From Parerythrobacter_A sp963761775 (lineage in GTDB: Bacteria > Pseudomonadota > Alphaproteobacteria > Sphingomonadales > Sphingomonadaceae), in assembly GCA_963761775.1 (NCBI GenBank), contig CAVXIF010000001.1:124001-188000 (forward strand): 64,000 nt of DNA, read 5' to 3'. This document shows positions 1-9,222 of this stretch, piece by piece. Each line of letters begins with the position of its first letter. The first letter of the stretch is position 1. Position numbers and translations under genes: made by a program. The notes under the pieces were generated by a model that ran no database searches, had not been told where the DNA came from, and was given only the letters and a program-made list of their open reading frames with translations.

Positions 1-315
1 GGGGGCGAGGACGACGACGGGGGCGCGCCGGACAGCCCGACGCTGGCTGGTGACGGCAAGCCCTACACCACGCTTGGCTATGCCAACGGTCCGGGTGCCG
101 TATCCGGCGAACGTGCCGTGCCCGAAACCGGCCTTTCTGCGATCCAGCAATCGCTTGTGCCGCTGGGCAGCGAGACGCATGCGGGCGAGGATGTCGCGCT
201 ATATGGTCAGGGACCGGGCGCGGACGGCGTGCGCGGCGTGATGGAACAGAACCGCATTTACGACATCATGCGCCGCAGTTTCGGCTGGGATATGGACGAG
301 GAAGCGGCGGAGTAG
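1..315 (+). CDS. Alkaline phosphatase, C-terminal part (partial)
   Basis: Only the last 104 residues are in the window; the start lies before base 1. The segment THAGEDVALYGQGPGA followed by EQNRIYDIM is the conserved C-terminal block of PhoA-type alkaline phosphatases. The His in THAGEDV (residue 60 of the visible part) corresponds to a zinc ligand, His412 of the E. coli enzyme. The family hydrolyses phosphate monoesters in the periplasm, normally under phosphate starvation. The Asp/Gly-rich start of the visible part (residues 3-8) looks like a surface loop. A hairpin follows 15 bases after the stop. pstS with a PHO box lies 16 kb away, so a phosphate role is plausible, but the promoter of this gene is not visible. 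Confidence 0.85.
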   Translation, partial: GGEDDDGGAPDSPTLAGDGKPYTTLGYANGPGAVSGERAVPETGLSAIQQSLVPLGSETHAGEDVALYGQGPGADGVRGVMEQNRIYDIMRRSFGWDMDEEAAE

Positions 316-329
316 CCGCACCAACAAAA

Positions 330-362
330 AACCCCCGTGCCGGGGGCATTGGCACGAGGGTT
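330..362. terminator. Hairpin terminator, probably bidirectional
   Basis: Bases 330-341 (AACCCCCGTGCC) pair with 351-362 (GGCACGAGGGTT) with a single mismatch and a 9-base loop. An A-run (325-331) precedes it, so the minus-strand transcript ends in a U-run, as for an intrinsic terminator of the leftward lolA side. It also sits 15 bases after the stop of the rightward phosphatase gene, so it may serve both. Bases 363-563 hold nothing else I recognise. Confidence 0.6.
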
Positions 363-563
363 CCATGTCAGCGTTCGTCACGCTTGTTCCGAAACGATGG
401 ATAATGAAGGCAAAGGCAACAGGGGGGAAACCTGCCTTCTCATCGCTTCGGTCAGTTACAGAAATAGTGCGCGCGGGCTTTCGCGCCTATGAACGATGGA
501 CGGCGTTGGTCGTCCCCAGCGGGCAGTTCGACGGACCCGTTTTCGCAACCCGCGCCAGACGGT

Positions 564-1232
564 TCAGCGCGGGCGACGGGACGTGCGGCGCGGGTCACGA
601 TACTTGAAGGCACTGTCCGAGACCGCCGCGCCATAGCGGTGGTTGCGCAAACGCACCGTAGTGCGGTTGTTCTGCGAATCGAGCGCGACCCAGTTGGTAA
701 GCTGCCAACCGCCCGGCGCACTGGCATTGCGGGTGAAGATCAGCGTCATCACGCCGAATTCGGGACGCTTGGGATCGCGGACCTCCACGCTGATGACCGT
801 GCCGCTGGTGCCCGATGTCAGCTTGCCGTACCGCTTCACGTCACGGTCGGGATCGAGCAGCGCGCCCAGCGGCGAGCTCTTGATCGGCCAGCGCTGGACC
901 TGGTTGACCTCGTAATCGATCATGGTGAGCGCGCTGCCATTGCTGACGATCAGCAGCGGCACGCCCTTTTCATACTGGAACCGGATCTTGCCCGGCTGCT
1001 TGAGCGTCAGTTTGCCGCCCACGGTGCTGCCCTGACGGTCCGTCTGTGTGAAATCGGCAGTCATGGTAGTGATACTGCGCAATGCGGCGACCGCTTCGTC
1101 AAGACGGCCTTCTGCCGCAACCGCCGGCGTCGCCATCGTGGCAACAGCGAGTGGCGCACCCAGCGAAAGGGCGGCGGCGATAGCGGTAAAGCCCAAGCGG
1201 GCCCTGCGCGATGTGTTCTGGATAATGGTCAT
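564..1232 (-). CDS. lolA: Outer-membrane lipoprotein carrier protein LolA
   Basis: This 222-residue protein has a long N-terminal signal peptide with an Arg-rich n-region, a hydrophobic core and a likely cut after AVAA (residue 40). The mature part follows the LolA pattern: an early helix (LDEAVAALRSITTMTADFTQ), then QPGKIRFQYEKG and LLIVSNG strands and a central DYEVNQVQRWPI segment. LolA takes lipoproteins released by LolCDE across the periplasm to the outer membrane. The C-terminus ends in a basic tail (RRTSRRPR), slightly unusual. It is transcribed leftwards towards the hairpin at 330-362. Confidence 0.9.
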   Translation of the reverse strand: MTIIQNTSRRARLGFTAIAAALSLGAPLAVATMATPAVAAEGRLDEAVAALRSITTMTADFTQTDRQGSTVGGKLTLKQPGKIRFQYEKGVPLLIVSNGSALTMIDYEVNQVQRWPIKSSPLGALLDPDRDVKRYGKLTSGTSGTVISVEVRDPKRPEFGVMTLIFTRNASAPGGWQLTNWVALDSQNNRTTVRLRNHRYGAAVSDSAFKYRDPRRTSRRPR

Positions 1233-1342
1233 GGCATCGATACCTGACGCCTAAGCGTTGAACGGCCACTGAATTCGCGCGCACCGTGCCGTTCAGGCCG
1301 GTGCGCCAAACACCCTGCCCGAACGAACAGCAAAAGCGTGGC

Positions 1343-1510
1343 TTACTTGATCTTGGCTTCCTTGAACTCGACATGCTTGCGCACGACGGGATCGTATTTG
1401 CGGAAAGTCATCTTCTCCGTGATGTTGCGCGGGTTCTTTTTGGTGGTGTAATAGAACCCGGTATCGGCAGTGGAGACGAGCTTGATCTTGACCGTGGCTG
1501 ACTTCGCCAT
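1343..1510 (-). CDS. rpmG: 50S ribosomal protein bL33
   Basis: This 55-residue, Lys/Arg-rich protein begins MAKSATVKIKLVSTADTGFYY and continues with the TTKKNPRNITEKM core that is diagnostic of L33. It has no cysteines, so it is the zinc-free form of bL33. The ATG at 1510 is chosen because the family begins with MAK; a longer in-frame extension upstream is not conserved in character. It is a structural protein of the large ribosomal subunit near the exit site. It stands alone, with 131 bases to arfB on one side and 110 bases to lolA on the other. Confidence 0.95.
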   Translation of the reverse strand: MAKSATVKIKLVSTADTGFYYTTKKNPRNITEKMTFRKYDPVVRKHVEFKEAKIK

Positions 1511-1641
1511 GACGTATTCCTGAATGTTATGAAGGCCATGACGGCCGAAAAGCTGCAATGCGACGCCGGAGGGTGCAGTACCAACCGGGTCAAGCGCCGC
1601 GCAGTGGTGGAAACAGACGGCGGAGTCAAGATAAACAGGGG

Positions 1642-2052
1642 CTAGAAGCGCACCCGCCCGCGCGTGGCCTTGATATCGCCGCGCGCTTTCTTGGCCTTCA
1701 GCCGCTTGACCTTGCCAATGCGGTTCACGCGGCTCTTCTTGCGGGTTTTGGGCGGATTGAGTGCGTCCGTCACCAGCACCGCCAGCCGGTCTCGTGCTTC
1801 GGCGCGGTTCGCCTCCTGCGTGCGGTGGCTTTGCGCCATCAGCACGATTTCGCCCTTCGCGTTCAGCCGGTTGCCCGCCAGCGCCTTCAGCCGGTGGAAG
1901 ATCGGCGGCGACAGGCCGAGTTCGTAGATATTGACGCGCAGCTGGACGGCGGTCGCCACCTTGTTGACGTTTTGCCCGCCCGGGCCCGACGCCGCCACAA
2001 AGGCTTCGGATGCCAGCGACTGCGCGCGGGCCAGGATAGCTTCACGCGTCAT
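1642..2052 (-). CDS. arfB: Alternative ribosome-rescue factor ArfB (peptidyl-tRNA hydrolase)
   Basis: The 136-residue protein carries the release-factor GGQ motif at residues 25-27 in the context ASGPGGQNVNK. A very basic C-terminal tail follows (about residues 100-136, ending KATRGRVRF). This is the YaeJ/ICT1 layout: the tail enters the empty mRNA channel of a ribosome stalled without a stop codon, and the GGQ loop hydrolyses the peptidyl-tRNA. Length fits the family, and it is too short for a class I release factor. The start overlaps the end of the pseudouridine synthase gene by 11 bases, so the two are probably cotranscribed with pabBC. Confidence 0.92.
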   Translation of the reverse strand: MTREAILARAQSLASEAFVAASGPGGQNVNKVATAVQLRVNIYELGLSPPIFHRLKALAGNRLNAKGEIVLMAQSHRTQEANRAEARDRLAVLVTDALNPPKTRKKSRVNRIGKVKRLKAKKARGDIKATRGRVRF

Positions 2053-2716
2053 CGTTCAGCATATCCGGAGCAAAGCCGAGCAAGCCGAAATCGCGCGGCA
2101 TCGGGGCGGTGGCTTCCACCGGTGTCTTGCCGGGCCGGTCGATGCGGATGGCGCTGGCATGAAGCATGGTGCGCCCGGCGCCGATGGCATGGCCGCTACC
2201 ATAGACCGGATCGCCTGCCAGCGCCGCGCCCAGCCCTTCCAGCGCATGGATGCGAATCTGGTGGGTGCGCCCGGTTTCGGGGCGGAACTCGACAAGGGTG
2301 CGGCCCTCATGCGCGCGCAGCACGCGCCAGTGCGTGACCGACGGCTTGCCATCGAGGTCGGGCACCATGCGCCAGCCCTCTTCCTTGCTCGACACCTTGG
2401 TCAGCGCCAGCTCGATGGTACCTTCGGTGCCCGTTGCTTCTCCATCGAGCACGCCGAGATAGACCTTGCCGACCAGCCGGTCCTGAAATGCCTGTGTGAA
2501 GCGTTTGTGCGCCTTGGGATTGCGCGCCAGCAACAGGCAGCCGCTGGTGTCGGTATCGAGCCGGTGCACCGCGAGCGGCGCGCGTTTGAAGTTCAGTTTG
2601 AGGTCGTCGACATGGTCTTCCAGCGACGGCCCACCGCGTCGGGGCCGGTCGATGGAAAGGCCCGCCGGCTTGTCGATCACCAGCGCTTCGCCGTCTTCGT
2701 ACAGGATCGGTATCAT
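2042..2716 (-). CDS. RluA-family RNA pseudouridine synthase
   Basis: This 224-residue protein has the RluA catalytic motif HRLDTDTSG at residues 51-59; Asp54 is the expected nucleophile. It also has the PETGRTHQIRIH block and a final DPVYG segment. It isomerises uridines in rRNA or tRNA. No S4 domain precedes the catalytic domain, so it belongs to the short RluA-like group, and its target site cannot be told from sequence. The ATG at 2716 overlaps the pabBC stop as ATGA, implying translational coupling to that gene. Confidence 0.88.
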   Translation of the reverse strand: MIPILYEDGEALVIDKPAGLSIDRPRRGGPSLEDHVDDLKLNFKRAPLAVHRLDTDTSGCLLLARNPKAHKRFTQAFQDRLVGKVYLGVLDGEATGTEGTIELALTKVSSKEEGWRMVPDLDGKPSVTHWRVLRAHEGRTLVEFRPETGRTHQIRIHALEGLGAALAGDPVYGSGHAIGAGRTMLHASAIRIDRPGKTPVEATAPMPRDFGLLGFAPDMLNDDA

Positions 2717-4552
2717 GGCAAAAGCGCGGCTTTCATCAGGCCGCGCACGGCATTGCCGAGCATAAACCCGTCGGCGAGATCGTCGAGCGTCAATGACGCC
2801 TCGCGCGCTTCCCCGCTTCCCAGCAAAGCGGCACGCTGGACACCGGGCAGCAGGCCCAGCGTGGCGGGCGGGGTCAGCAACATGCCGTCGCGCTCGACGA
2901 ATATATTGGTCCAGCTGCCCTCGGTCACGCTGCCATCGGGTGCGACAAAAACCGCTTCGCGCGCGCCAGCATCCTCCGCCGCCTCGCGTGCTGCTTCGTA
3001 AAAAGCGCGGTCGGTCGTCTTGTAGCGCAATCGCCAATCGCCCTGATCGACCGGTAGCGGCAGGGCGATGCAGCTGACCGGATCGGGTAAAACGGGTGGC
3101 AATTCGCTGACGGTCAGGGAGGTCGCGCCGCTGCGCGCGACCAGCAGGCGCAGCCTTGCCGCGTTCTCCAGTTCGAAGCACAGCGCGTGGATCTGGTTGC
3201 GCACTGCATGGCGGTCGAATGCAAAGCCCAGTGCGGCGGCGCTGGACTTCAACCGTGTCAAATGCGCTTCCAGCAGGGCGATACCGCTATCGGGCGCGAA
3301 CCGCATGGTCTCGATCAAGTCGAATTGCGCGGCGCGCAGGTTCGGTGTGCTTTGCCGCGCGAATCCGCCCTTCAGCAGCGATTCCCGCCATTCGCCACCC
3401 GCATCGCTATCCGCGACGATGGCCGAGCCGACCCCCAATACCGCCGTACCGCGCCCGTTCTCCACCGGCGTCAGGCGCAGCGTGCGGATGGCGACGTTGA
3501 AGGCGGCATCGCCATTGGCGTCGATTCGCCCGATTGCCCCGCAATAGGAGCCGCGCGCATCGCGTTCGATGGTATCGACCAGCTCCATCGCGCGCAGTTT
3601 CGGCGCGCCGGTTATGGAGCCGCAAGGAAACATGGCGCGGACCAGGTCGACCGGCCCCTTGTCCGCCTGCAAAGTGGCGCGCACCGTGGAAACCATCTGG
3701 TGGACGGTGGGGTATGTTTCGACTGCAAAAGGCGCATCGACCTCGACGGTTCCGGCCTCGGCCACCCGCGATACGTCGTTGCGCAGCAGGTCCACGATCA
3801 TCAGGTTTTCCGCGCGGTCCTTCTTCGATGCGGCCAAGTCGGCGGCCAGCGTCCGATCCTGTTCGGGCGTCGCGCCGCGCGGGCGGGTGCCCTTCATCGG
3901 CTTGGCTTTCGCCTTGCCGCCCTTCAGCGAGACGAACAGTTCGGGGCTGAAGCTCAGCAGCCAGTGCGAGCCGTCGAAGATCAGCCCGCCATAGCCCGCC
4001 TCGCTGCCGCTCCGCAGCGCGGCATAAAGCCCCACCGGATCGCCGCGATACGATCCCGCCAGCCGGAAGGTCAGGTTCGCCTGGTATATATCGCCCGCCG
4101 CAATTGCCTCCTGCATTGTGGCGAAGGCGTCGGTATAGGCCGCTTGCGACAGTTGCGGTTCCAGCGGACCGATGCCGGTATGCGTTGCTTCGTCGGGGTC
4201 GGCATTGGCGGCCAGCCATTGCGCCATGTCCCCGGGGGCGATGGTGTGTTTCCCGTGAAACAAACCGAGCCAGACGAGCGGTCCCGCCGCGCCGGTGCGC
4301 GCAGTGGCGCGGTGCGCCAGCTTTTCCTCCAGCGCCAGCCCGGCTTCATAAGCGATATAGCCCGCCAGCGTGCCGCCTGTCTCGCGCCGCGCGGCATCGG
4401 CTGCATCCAGCACGGCGGCAACTTCTTCCGGGCGACGCGCCACGAAGACCTGCGCCGGGTCGGTGAACAGCTGTGCGTCGGCGGAGCGCCATGCTCGCCG
4501 TCGCAGTCGGCCGCGCATCATCGAGCAGGACAAAGGGTTGGCGCTCTCCCAT
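2713..4552 (-). CDS. pabB: Bifunctional aminodeoxychorismate synthase component I / 4-amino-4-deoxychorismate lyase (frame break near 4486)
   Basis: This is a fusion of about 613 residues that makes p-aminobenzoate for folate. The N-terminal chorismate-binding PabB part has KGTRPRG, NLMIVDLLRNDVSRVAE and FPCGSITGAPKLRAM. The C-terminal part is PabC, a fold-type IV PLP enzyme, with LIETMRF and the YKTTDR segment that holds the PLP lysine. The usual N-terminus (QPFVLLDDARP) is in a different frame from the following SADAQLFTDPAQVFVARR; one extra base near 4480-4492 would join them, so the gene is probably intact in the organism. ATG 4552 is chosen, with ATG 4564 also possible. No glutaminase subunit (PabA) gene is adjacent. 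Confidence 0.85.
4247..4262. other. parS-like sequence with one central mismatch
   Basis: TGTTTCCCGTGAAACA differs at one base from the ParB target TGTTTCACGTGAAACA. The mismatch breaks the central CACGTG. It lies inside the pabB coding sequence, as parS sites often do, but a single 15/16 match in coding DNA may be chance. Confidence 0.3.
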
Positions 4553-4625
4553 AGGCTTTGCCATACCCGCCCCCGACGAAATTGGAACCGCTGGTGCGAC
4601 GACTGGTGATCGAGGGTGATGGAAC

Positions 4626-6164
4626 ATGAGCGACGAGAACACCGGCATTTTCCTGGGCCTCGCCGCCAATGGCGAACGCCAGCACCTCGACCTGGCGCGG
4701 GCCAACCGCCATGGCCTGATCGCGGGGGCGACCGGCACCGGGAAAACCGTGACATTGCAGGGTATGGCGGAAAGCTTTTCCGCAAGGGGAGTGCCGGTCT
4801 TCGTGTCCGATGTGAAGGGCGACCTGTCGGGCATCGCCATGCCGGGTTCGCCCACCTTCAAACACGCGGAAAAGCTGGAGAAACGCGCCGCAGAACTGGG
4901 TATGGAGGACTATGCCTATAGCGACAACCCGACCGTCTTCTGGGACTTGTACGGCGATGACGGGCACCCCATCCGCACCACGATCTCCGAGATGGGACCG
5001 CTTCTGCTGGCGCGTTTGCTGGACCTGAACGACACGCAGGAAGGCGTTTTGCAAATCGTCTTCCGCCACGCCGACGAGAACGGTCTGCTGCTGCTCGATT
5101 TCGGCGATTTGCAGGCGATTTTGCAATGGGCCAGCGCCAATGCGAAAAAGTTGTCCGGACAATATGGCAATGTGTCAAAAGCCAGCGTCGGCGCGATCCA
5201 GCGTCAGCTGCTGAGTTTCGAAGCGCAGGGGGCAGACCGGTTCTTTGGCGAACCCGCGCTGGAGATCGACGATTTTCTTAAGCTCGACGAGCAGGGGCGC
5301 GGCATGGTCAATGTGCTGGCCGCCGACCGGCTGATGCGCAGCCCGAAACTCTACGCGACTTTCTTGCTGTGGCTGCTGGCCGAATTGTTCGAGACATTGC
5401 CCGAAGTGGGCGACCCGGAAAAACCCAAGCTCGTTTTCTTCTTCGACGAGGCGCACCTCCTGTTCGACGATGCGCCCAAGGCGCTGGCGGAGAAGGTCGA
5501 GCAGGTCGTGCGGCTGATCCGGTCGAAGGGCGTCGGCGTGTTCTTCGTGACGCAGAACCCGGCGGATATTCCCGACGATGTCGCGGGACAGCTCGGCAAC
5601 AAGGTGCAGCACGCGCTGCGCGCCTTCACGCCGAAAGACCGCCGCGCGATCAAGGGCGCTGCCGATACGTTCCGCAGCAACCCCGATCTCGACGTGGCGC
5701 AAGCGATTACCGAGTTGAAAGTGGGCGAGGCGCTGGTCTCCACGCTGGACGGGGAGGGCGCGCCGACCGTGGTGCGGCGCACGCTCATCAAGCCGCCGCG
5801 CAGCCGCCTTGGGCCGGTCACGAAGAAGGAACGCGCCATCATCCGCTCGGTCAGCCCGTTCGACGGCAAGTATGACGAGGCGGTGGACCGGGAAAGCGCC
5901 GAGGAAGTGCTGCTGGCCAAGGCCGGGGATGCTGCCGCGACTGCCGAGGAAATCGCCGAAAAGGGCGAAACCGAAGTGGCGAAGCGGGCGCGCAAGTCCC
6001 CCTCGCTGTGGGAACGGGCCGGCAAGAGCGGTGCGCGGGCCGCCGCCGGTTCGCTGGCCACTATCGCAGTCGCGACTGCACTGGGGCGAAAATCGCGTGC
6101 CGATCCGTTGCGAACCGGTGCGACCGCATTCGTGCGCAACCTTATCGGTGGCTTGATGCGCTAG
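4626..6164 (+). CDS. HerA-like / DUF853 P-loop ATPase
   Basis: The 512-residue protein has a Walker A motif GATGTGKT at residues 34-41, followed by FVSDVKGDLSGIA. A Walker B region FFFDEAHLLFDD lies near residues 271-282, followed by GVGVFFVTQNPADIPDDV. This is the DUF853 (YjgR) family of HerA/FtsK-related ATPases. Their physiological role is not established, although kinship suggests a DNA- or protein-translocating motor. The C-terminal about 100 residues are Ala/Glu/Lys-rich, and a hydrophobic stretch (AAAGSLATIAVATALG) may touch the membrane. It is divergent from pabBC with about 70 bases between starts. Confidence 0.85.
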   Translation: MSDENTGIFLGLAANGERQHLDLARANRHGLIAGATGTGKTVTLQGMAESFSARGVPVFVSDVKGDLSGIAMPGSPTFKHAEKLEKRAAELGMEDYAYSDNPTVFWDLYGDDGHPIRTTISEMGPLLLARLLDLNDTQEGVLQIVFRHADENGLLLLDFGDLQAILQWASANAKKLSGQYGNVSKASVGAIQRQLLSFEAQGADRFFGEPALEIDDFLKLDEQGRGMVNVLAADRLMRSPKLYATFLLWLLAELFETLPEVGDPEKPKLVFFFDEAHLLFDDAPKALAEKVEQVVRLIRSKGVGVFFVTQNPADIPDDVAGQLGNKVQHALRAFTPKDRRAIKGAADTFRSNPDLDVAQAITELKVGEALVSTLDGEGAPTVVRRTLIKPPRSRLGPVTKKERAIIRSVSPFDGKYDEAVDRESAEEVLLAKAGDAAATAEEIAEKGETEVAKRARKSPSLWERAGKSGARAAAGSLATIAVATALGRKSRADPLRTGATAFVRNLIGGLMR

Positions 6165-7751
6165 AGACCGACCGCTTTCAGGCTGGCATCCACGATCCCT
6201 TCCAGCCCGCCGCGCACCCCTCCGCTGCGCCCGGCAAGCGGCGCTTCCTCCACGATCAGCGTGCCGTCCGCGCCCGCCACGCGCTCTTTCATCAGCGATT
6301 CGCGGCCCAGGAAATAGGGCCAGAACGTCTCGGTACGGGCGGCGGAATACGCGAGGTCGGTGGTGAATCCGGCAAGCTGGCCGGGTTCGAAAATGCGTCC
6401 TTCTTCCGCGGGTTCGACGCGCACCCCGCGCCCGCCCGTCAGCACCACGCGGACCGGGCCGTGGAAGACAAGGTAGCGCAGCTGGCCGGTCAGCCAGGCA
6501 TGGAGCGAGAACAGCCGCCAGTGGCTCGTAATCCGCACCGGTTGGTCGCTAGGCTGGACCAGCGCGGCGATGGCGCGCGGGCGCAGGACGCAGGCGCTGT
6601 CAGCGGGAATCGTGACCGTCCTTACTTCGGCCACCGGATCCCGGGCAGGGGAGATCGTGAACGCTTTTCCCTCTCCCGATAGCTGCGTGAGGAACCGCAT
6701 TCCGCTGGCGAGGCTGGTGACCGGATGGCGCCAGTCGAGCAGCCAGCGGGTTCGCGCACGGCTGGTGTCGGCGCGCGATTGCAGGAAGTCCTGCCGCACG
6801 AGCAACTCCTCGCCTTCGCCAAGCGTCACGCTGGTCGAGGGTGCGCTGGTGGCCTCCGCAATAATTGGCCCACGCGCCGCTCCATCGGCAAGCCGCACTG
6901 GCTCGCGCCGCGCGGCAAAAGGCGCCAGCACGAAATAGAATACCAGGCGGATCGCATAGGGCACGAGGACGATGGCGAGGAAGGCGAGGAGAGCAAGGCG
7001 CAGGACTTCGCGCACGGCGTCGGTGTCGATGGTTGCAAACAGGTCGACGGGCAGTTGTGCCGCGTTTTCTGCAGCAGCGAAGCTGGCGCGTCCGGCCTTG
7101 ATCGCACGCGCTTTGGCAAGGCCGGCAGAGCGCGCGTTCACGGCTTCGCGCGCACTGTCGCACAGCTCTTTGCGCGCGTTCGCGTAATTGCGCGTCGCGC
7201 TGGCGAACCACATCGACGGTTTGTCGCACGATATCGCGATCGTTCACTGCGCGAGTGGCATTGCGACAGCGCCGCTTGCGCGCATCGATGGCAGCGCGGG
7301 TGGGCACGTTGATGCGGTTGGCCGCACCGGAACCGAGCGTTGCCACCCGGTCGTCCAGCGTCAGCGCCGTTTCCAGCAGTGCAATCTCGCGCGTGGCGAC
7401 CGCGATGTCGAGTTCGGCCCGCGCCCGTTCGCGCGGGCGCAGCACGGCGAGCGGACCCTTGGCATCGTCGCGGCGCATTTCGGCATCGGCAAGCTGCGCC
7501 CGCGCGTTCGCCAGCCTTTCGCGCAGGGCCGCATCGGGCAGTGCGCGTGCAGCCTGCTTCGCGTCCTCAAGCCGGGCCTGGCCGTCCTTCGCCAGCACAT
7601 TCAGTTCGGCTGCGCGTTCTTCGGGGGTGGCCAGCCAGCCATCGGCTTCGTCCTGAAATGTCGGCAGGACGTAAAGCGCAAATGCAATCGCGGCGACGAT
7701 GAGCAGATAGAGCGCACCCTTGCCCAGCAGCCATTGCGCAAACGCTTTCAT
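6161..7751 (-). CDS. Coiled-coil membrane protein of unknown function (frame break near 7230)
   Basis: I do not recognise a named family. The start MKAFAQWLLGKGALYLLI leads into one membrane helix (about residues 8-30). An Ala/Glu/Arg-rich coiled coil follows to about residue 150, then a strong hydrophobic segment (LALLAFLAIVLVPYAIRLVF) and a C-terminal soluble part with short beta-strand-like blocks. The N-terminal frame runs through NDRDIVRQTVD and the C-terminal frame resumes at WFASATRNYANARKEL; one extra base in 7213-7245 would explain this. It is the last gene of the EF-hand/response regulator/kinase operon, 10 bases after the kinase, so it may be an output or partner of that system (inference). 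Confidence 0.6.
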
Positions 7752-7761
7752 GGCGCGGCGA

Positions 7762-9222
7762 TTATCGCGCGGACGGCGTCTTATCCAGCGGCAACCGCAA
7801 TTCGGCGCGCAGGCCGCCTTTTTCGCGGTTCGCCAGCACCAGCGTTCCGCCATGCTGCTGCGCAATGGCGCGGGCCAGCGTCAGGCCCAGGCCCGCGCCG
7901 CCGGTGACGCGATTGCGCGAGGCCTCGCCCCGCGTGAAGGGTTCCAGCATGTCGGCAATGCGGTCCGCCGGAATGCCGGGGCCGTCATCGTCCACGCGCA
8001 GGACCAGCTGCCCGCCATCGAGGACCAGCGAAACGTGCGCCGATCCGGCATAGCGCACTGCGTTCGATATCAAATTGCGCAAAGCACGACGCAGCCAGGT
8101 GACGTGAACCGGTGCGACAATGCGGGCGTCCTGATCGAACGCCACCGCCATCCCGCGATCCTCGTATTCCTCCACCACCGAAGCGACCAGCGCGGTGATG
8201 TTGGTGCGTTCCGCTGGTGCGCCATCGCGCCCGATGCGGGCGAGCGACAGGATATCGTCGAGCGAGCGGGTGATATCCTCGATACCCGCTGCCATCTTCG
8301 CGCGCTCGCCTTCATCCTCGACCGTTTCGATCCGCACCCGCAGCGCGGCAAGCGGAGTCTTGAGATCGTGGCCGATGGCGCCAAGCATGACATCCTTCTC
8401 TTCCAGCAGCGCACCGATGCGCGCTTCCATTGCGTTTTGCGCGGTGATCAGGCGCTGGATGTCCTGCGGCCCTTCGGCGGCGAGTGGTATTGTGTCCGGT
8501 CGTGCGGCATCGAACTGCTCGACGCGGCGAGTCAGGGCCGCCAGCGGGCGCGTGATGCGCTGCATGACCAGCCACAACAGACCCAGCAGCAGCACGAAGA
8601 TCAGCGCCGTCTGCCCCAGGAGCATTGCCACCGCGCGCCGCTCGCCGCGCGGTTCCAGCACGCGCGCGGTTTGCCATGCGCTGCCCTCGCTGCGCTGGAT
8701 CGTGGCGACCAGCACGCGGCGGTTCCCGATGCGGCGGGCCAGCCGAGGGCGACGGTCCATCGCTTCGTTCAGCACCGGGTCGGCGGTCGTATCGCGCAGC
8801 GTGGTGGCAATCTGCGCGACGGCCAGCCCGCGCTCTTCCAGCAGGCCGGCAATGCGGCGGTCGAACCGCGTTGCACTGTTCTGCGCCACGGCAATCGGTG
8901 GCGCTGCCGTTACGCGATAGCGCAGGCGCGGCGGCAGGCGGTCGCGTCCGCGTTCGGTCAGCGGCCCGTCTGTCCCCCGCGCCTGCCCGCGTGCTCCGCG
9001 ACCTTCACGCATGGCCTGCCGCAGGGCACGGCGTCCTTCGCGCCCCTCGGCCATCGCGTCTCCGGTCAGCAGGTGGAACGCGGCGGTATTCAGCATCACC
9101 GCCTCGCGCCGGTCCTCGGCTGCGCGCAGCAGCAGCGCCGCCGATACGCCCTGCGCCACCAGCAGGGCGAGCGCGGCGGTCGCCATCACTTGCCCGCGCA
9201 GGCTGGCGGGCCACGTCTTCAT
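7762..9222 (-). CDS. Transmembrane sensor histidine kinase
   Basis: The 486-residue protein has a first membrane helix at about 12-32 and a periplasmic region (33-196) unusually rich in Arg. A second membrane helix lies at about 198-219, with a HAMP linker after it (QRITRPLAALTRRVEQFD). The HisKA motif GHDLKTPLAALRVRIE gives phospho-acceptor His285. The ATPase domain has the N box NLISNAVRYAG, G1 box DDDGPGIP and G2 box GGAGLGL. All catalytic boxes are present. Its start overlaps the response-regulator stop as ATGA. The periplasmic segment probably senses the signal, and a secreted EF-hand protein encoded in the same operon is a candidate partner. Confidence 0.93.
   Translation of the reverse strand: MKTWPASLRGQVMATAALALLVAQGVSAALLLRAAEDRREAVMLNTAAFHLLTGDAMAEGREGRRALRQAMREGRGARGQARGTDGPLTERGRDRLPPRLRYRVTAAPPIAVAQNSATRFDRRIAGLLEERGLAVAQIATTLRDTTADPVLNEAMDRRPRLARRIGNRRVLVATIQRSEGSAWQTARVLEPRGERRAVAMLLGQTALIFVLLLGLLWLVMQRITRPLAALTRRVEQFDAARPDTIPLAAEGPQDIQRLITAQNAMEARIGALLEEKDVMLGAIGHDLKTPLAALRVRIETVEDEGERAKMAAGIEDITRSLDDILSLARIGRDGAPAERTNITALVASVVEEYEDRGMAVAFDQDARIVAPVHVTWLRRALRNLISNAVRYAGSAHVSLVLDGGQLVLRVDDDGPGIPADRIADMLEPFTRGEASRNRVTGGAGLGLTLARAIAQQHGGTLVLANREKGGLRAELRLPLDKTPSAR

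Noticed and set aside
3187..4554. Long open frame on the + strand antisense to pabB (about 455 codons)
   Set aside because: High GC makes long antisense frames common. It has no recognisable motif and pabB on the other strand has strong ones.
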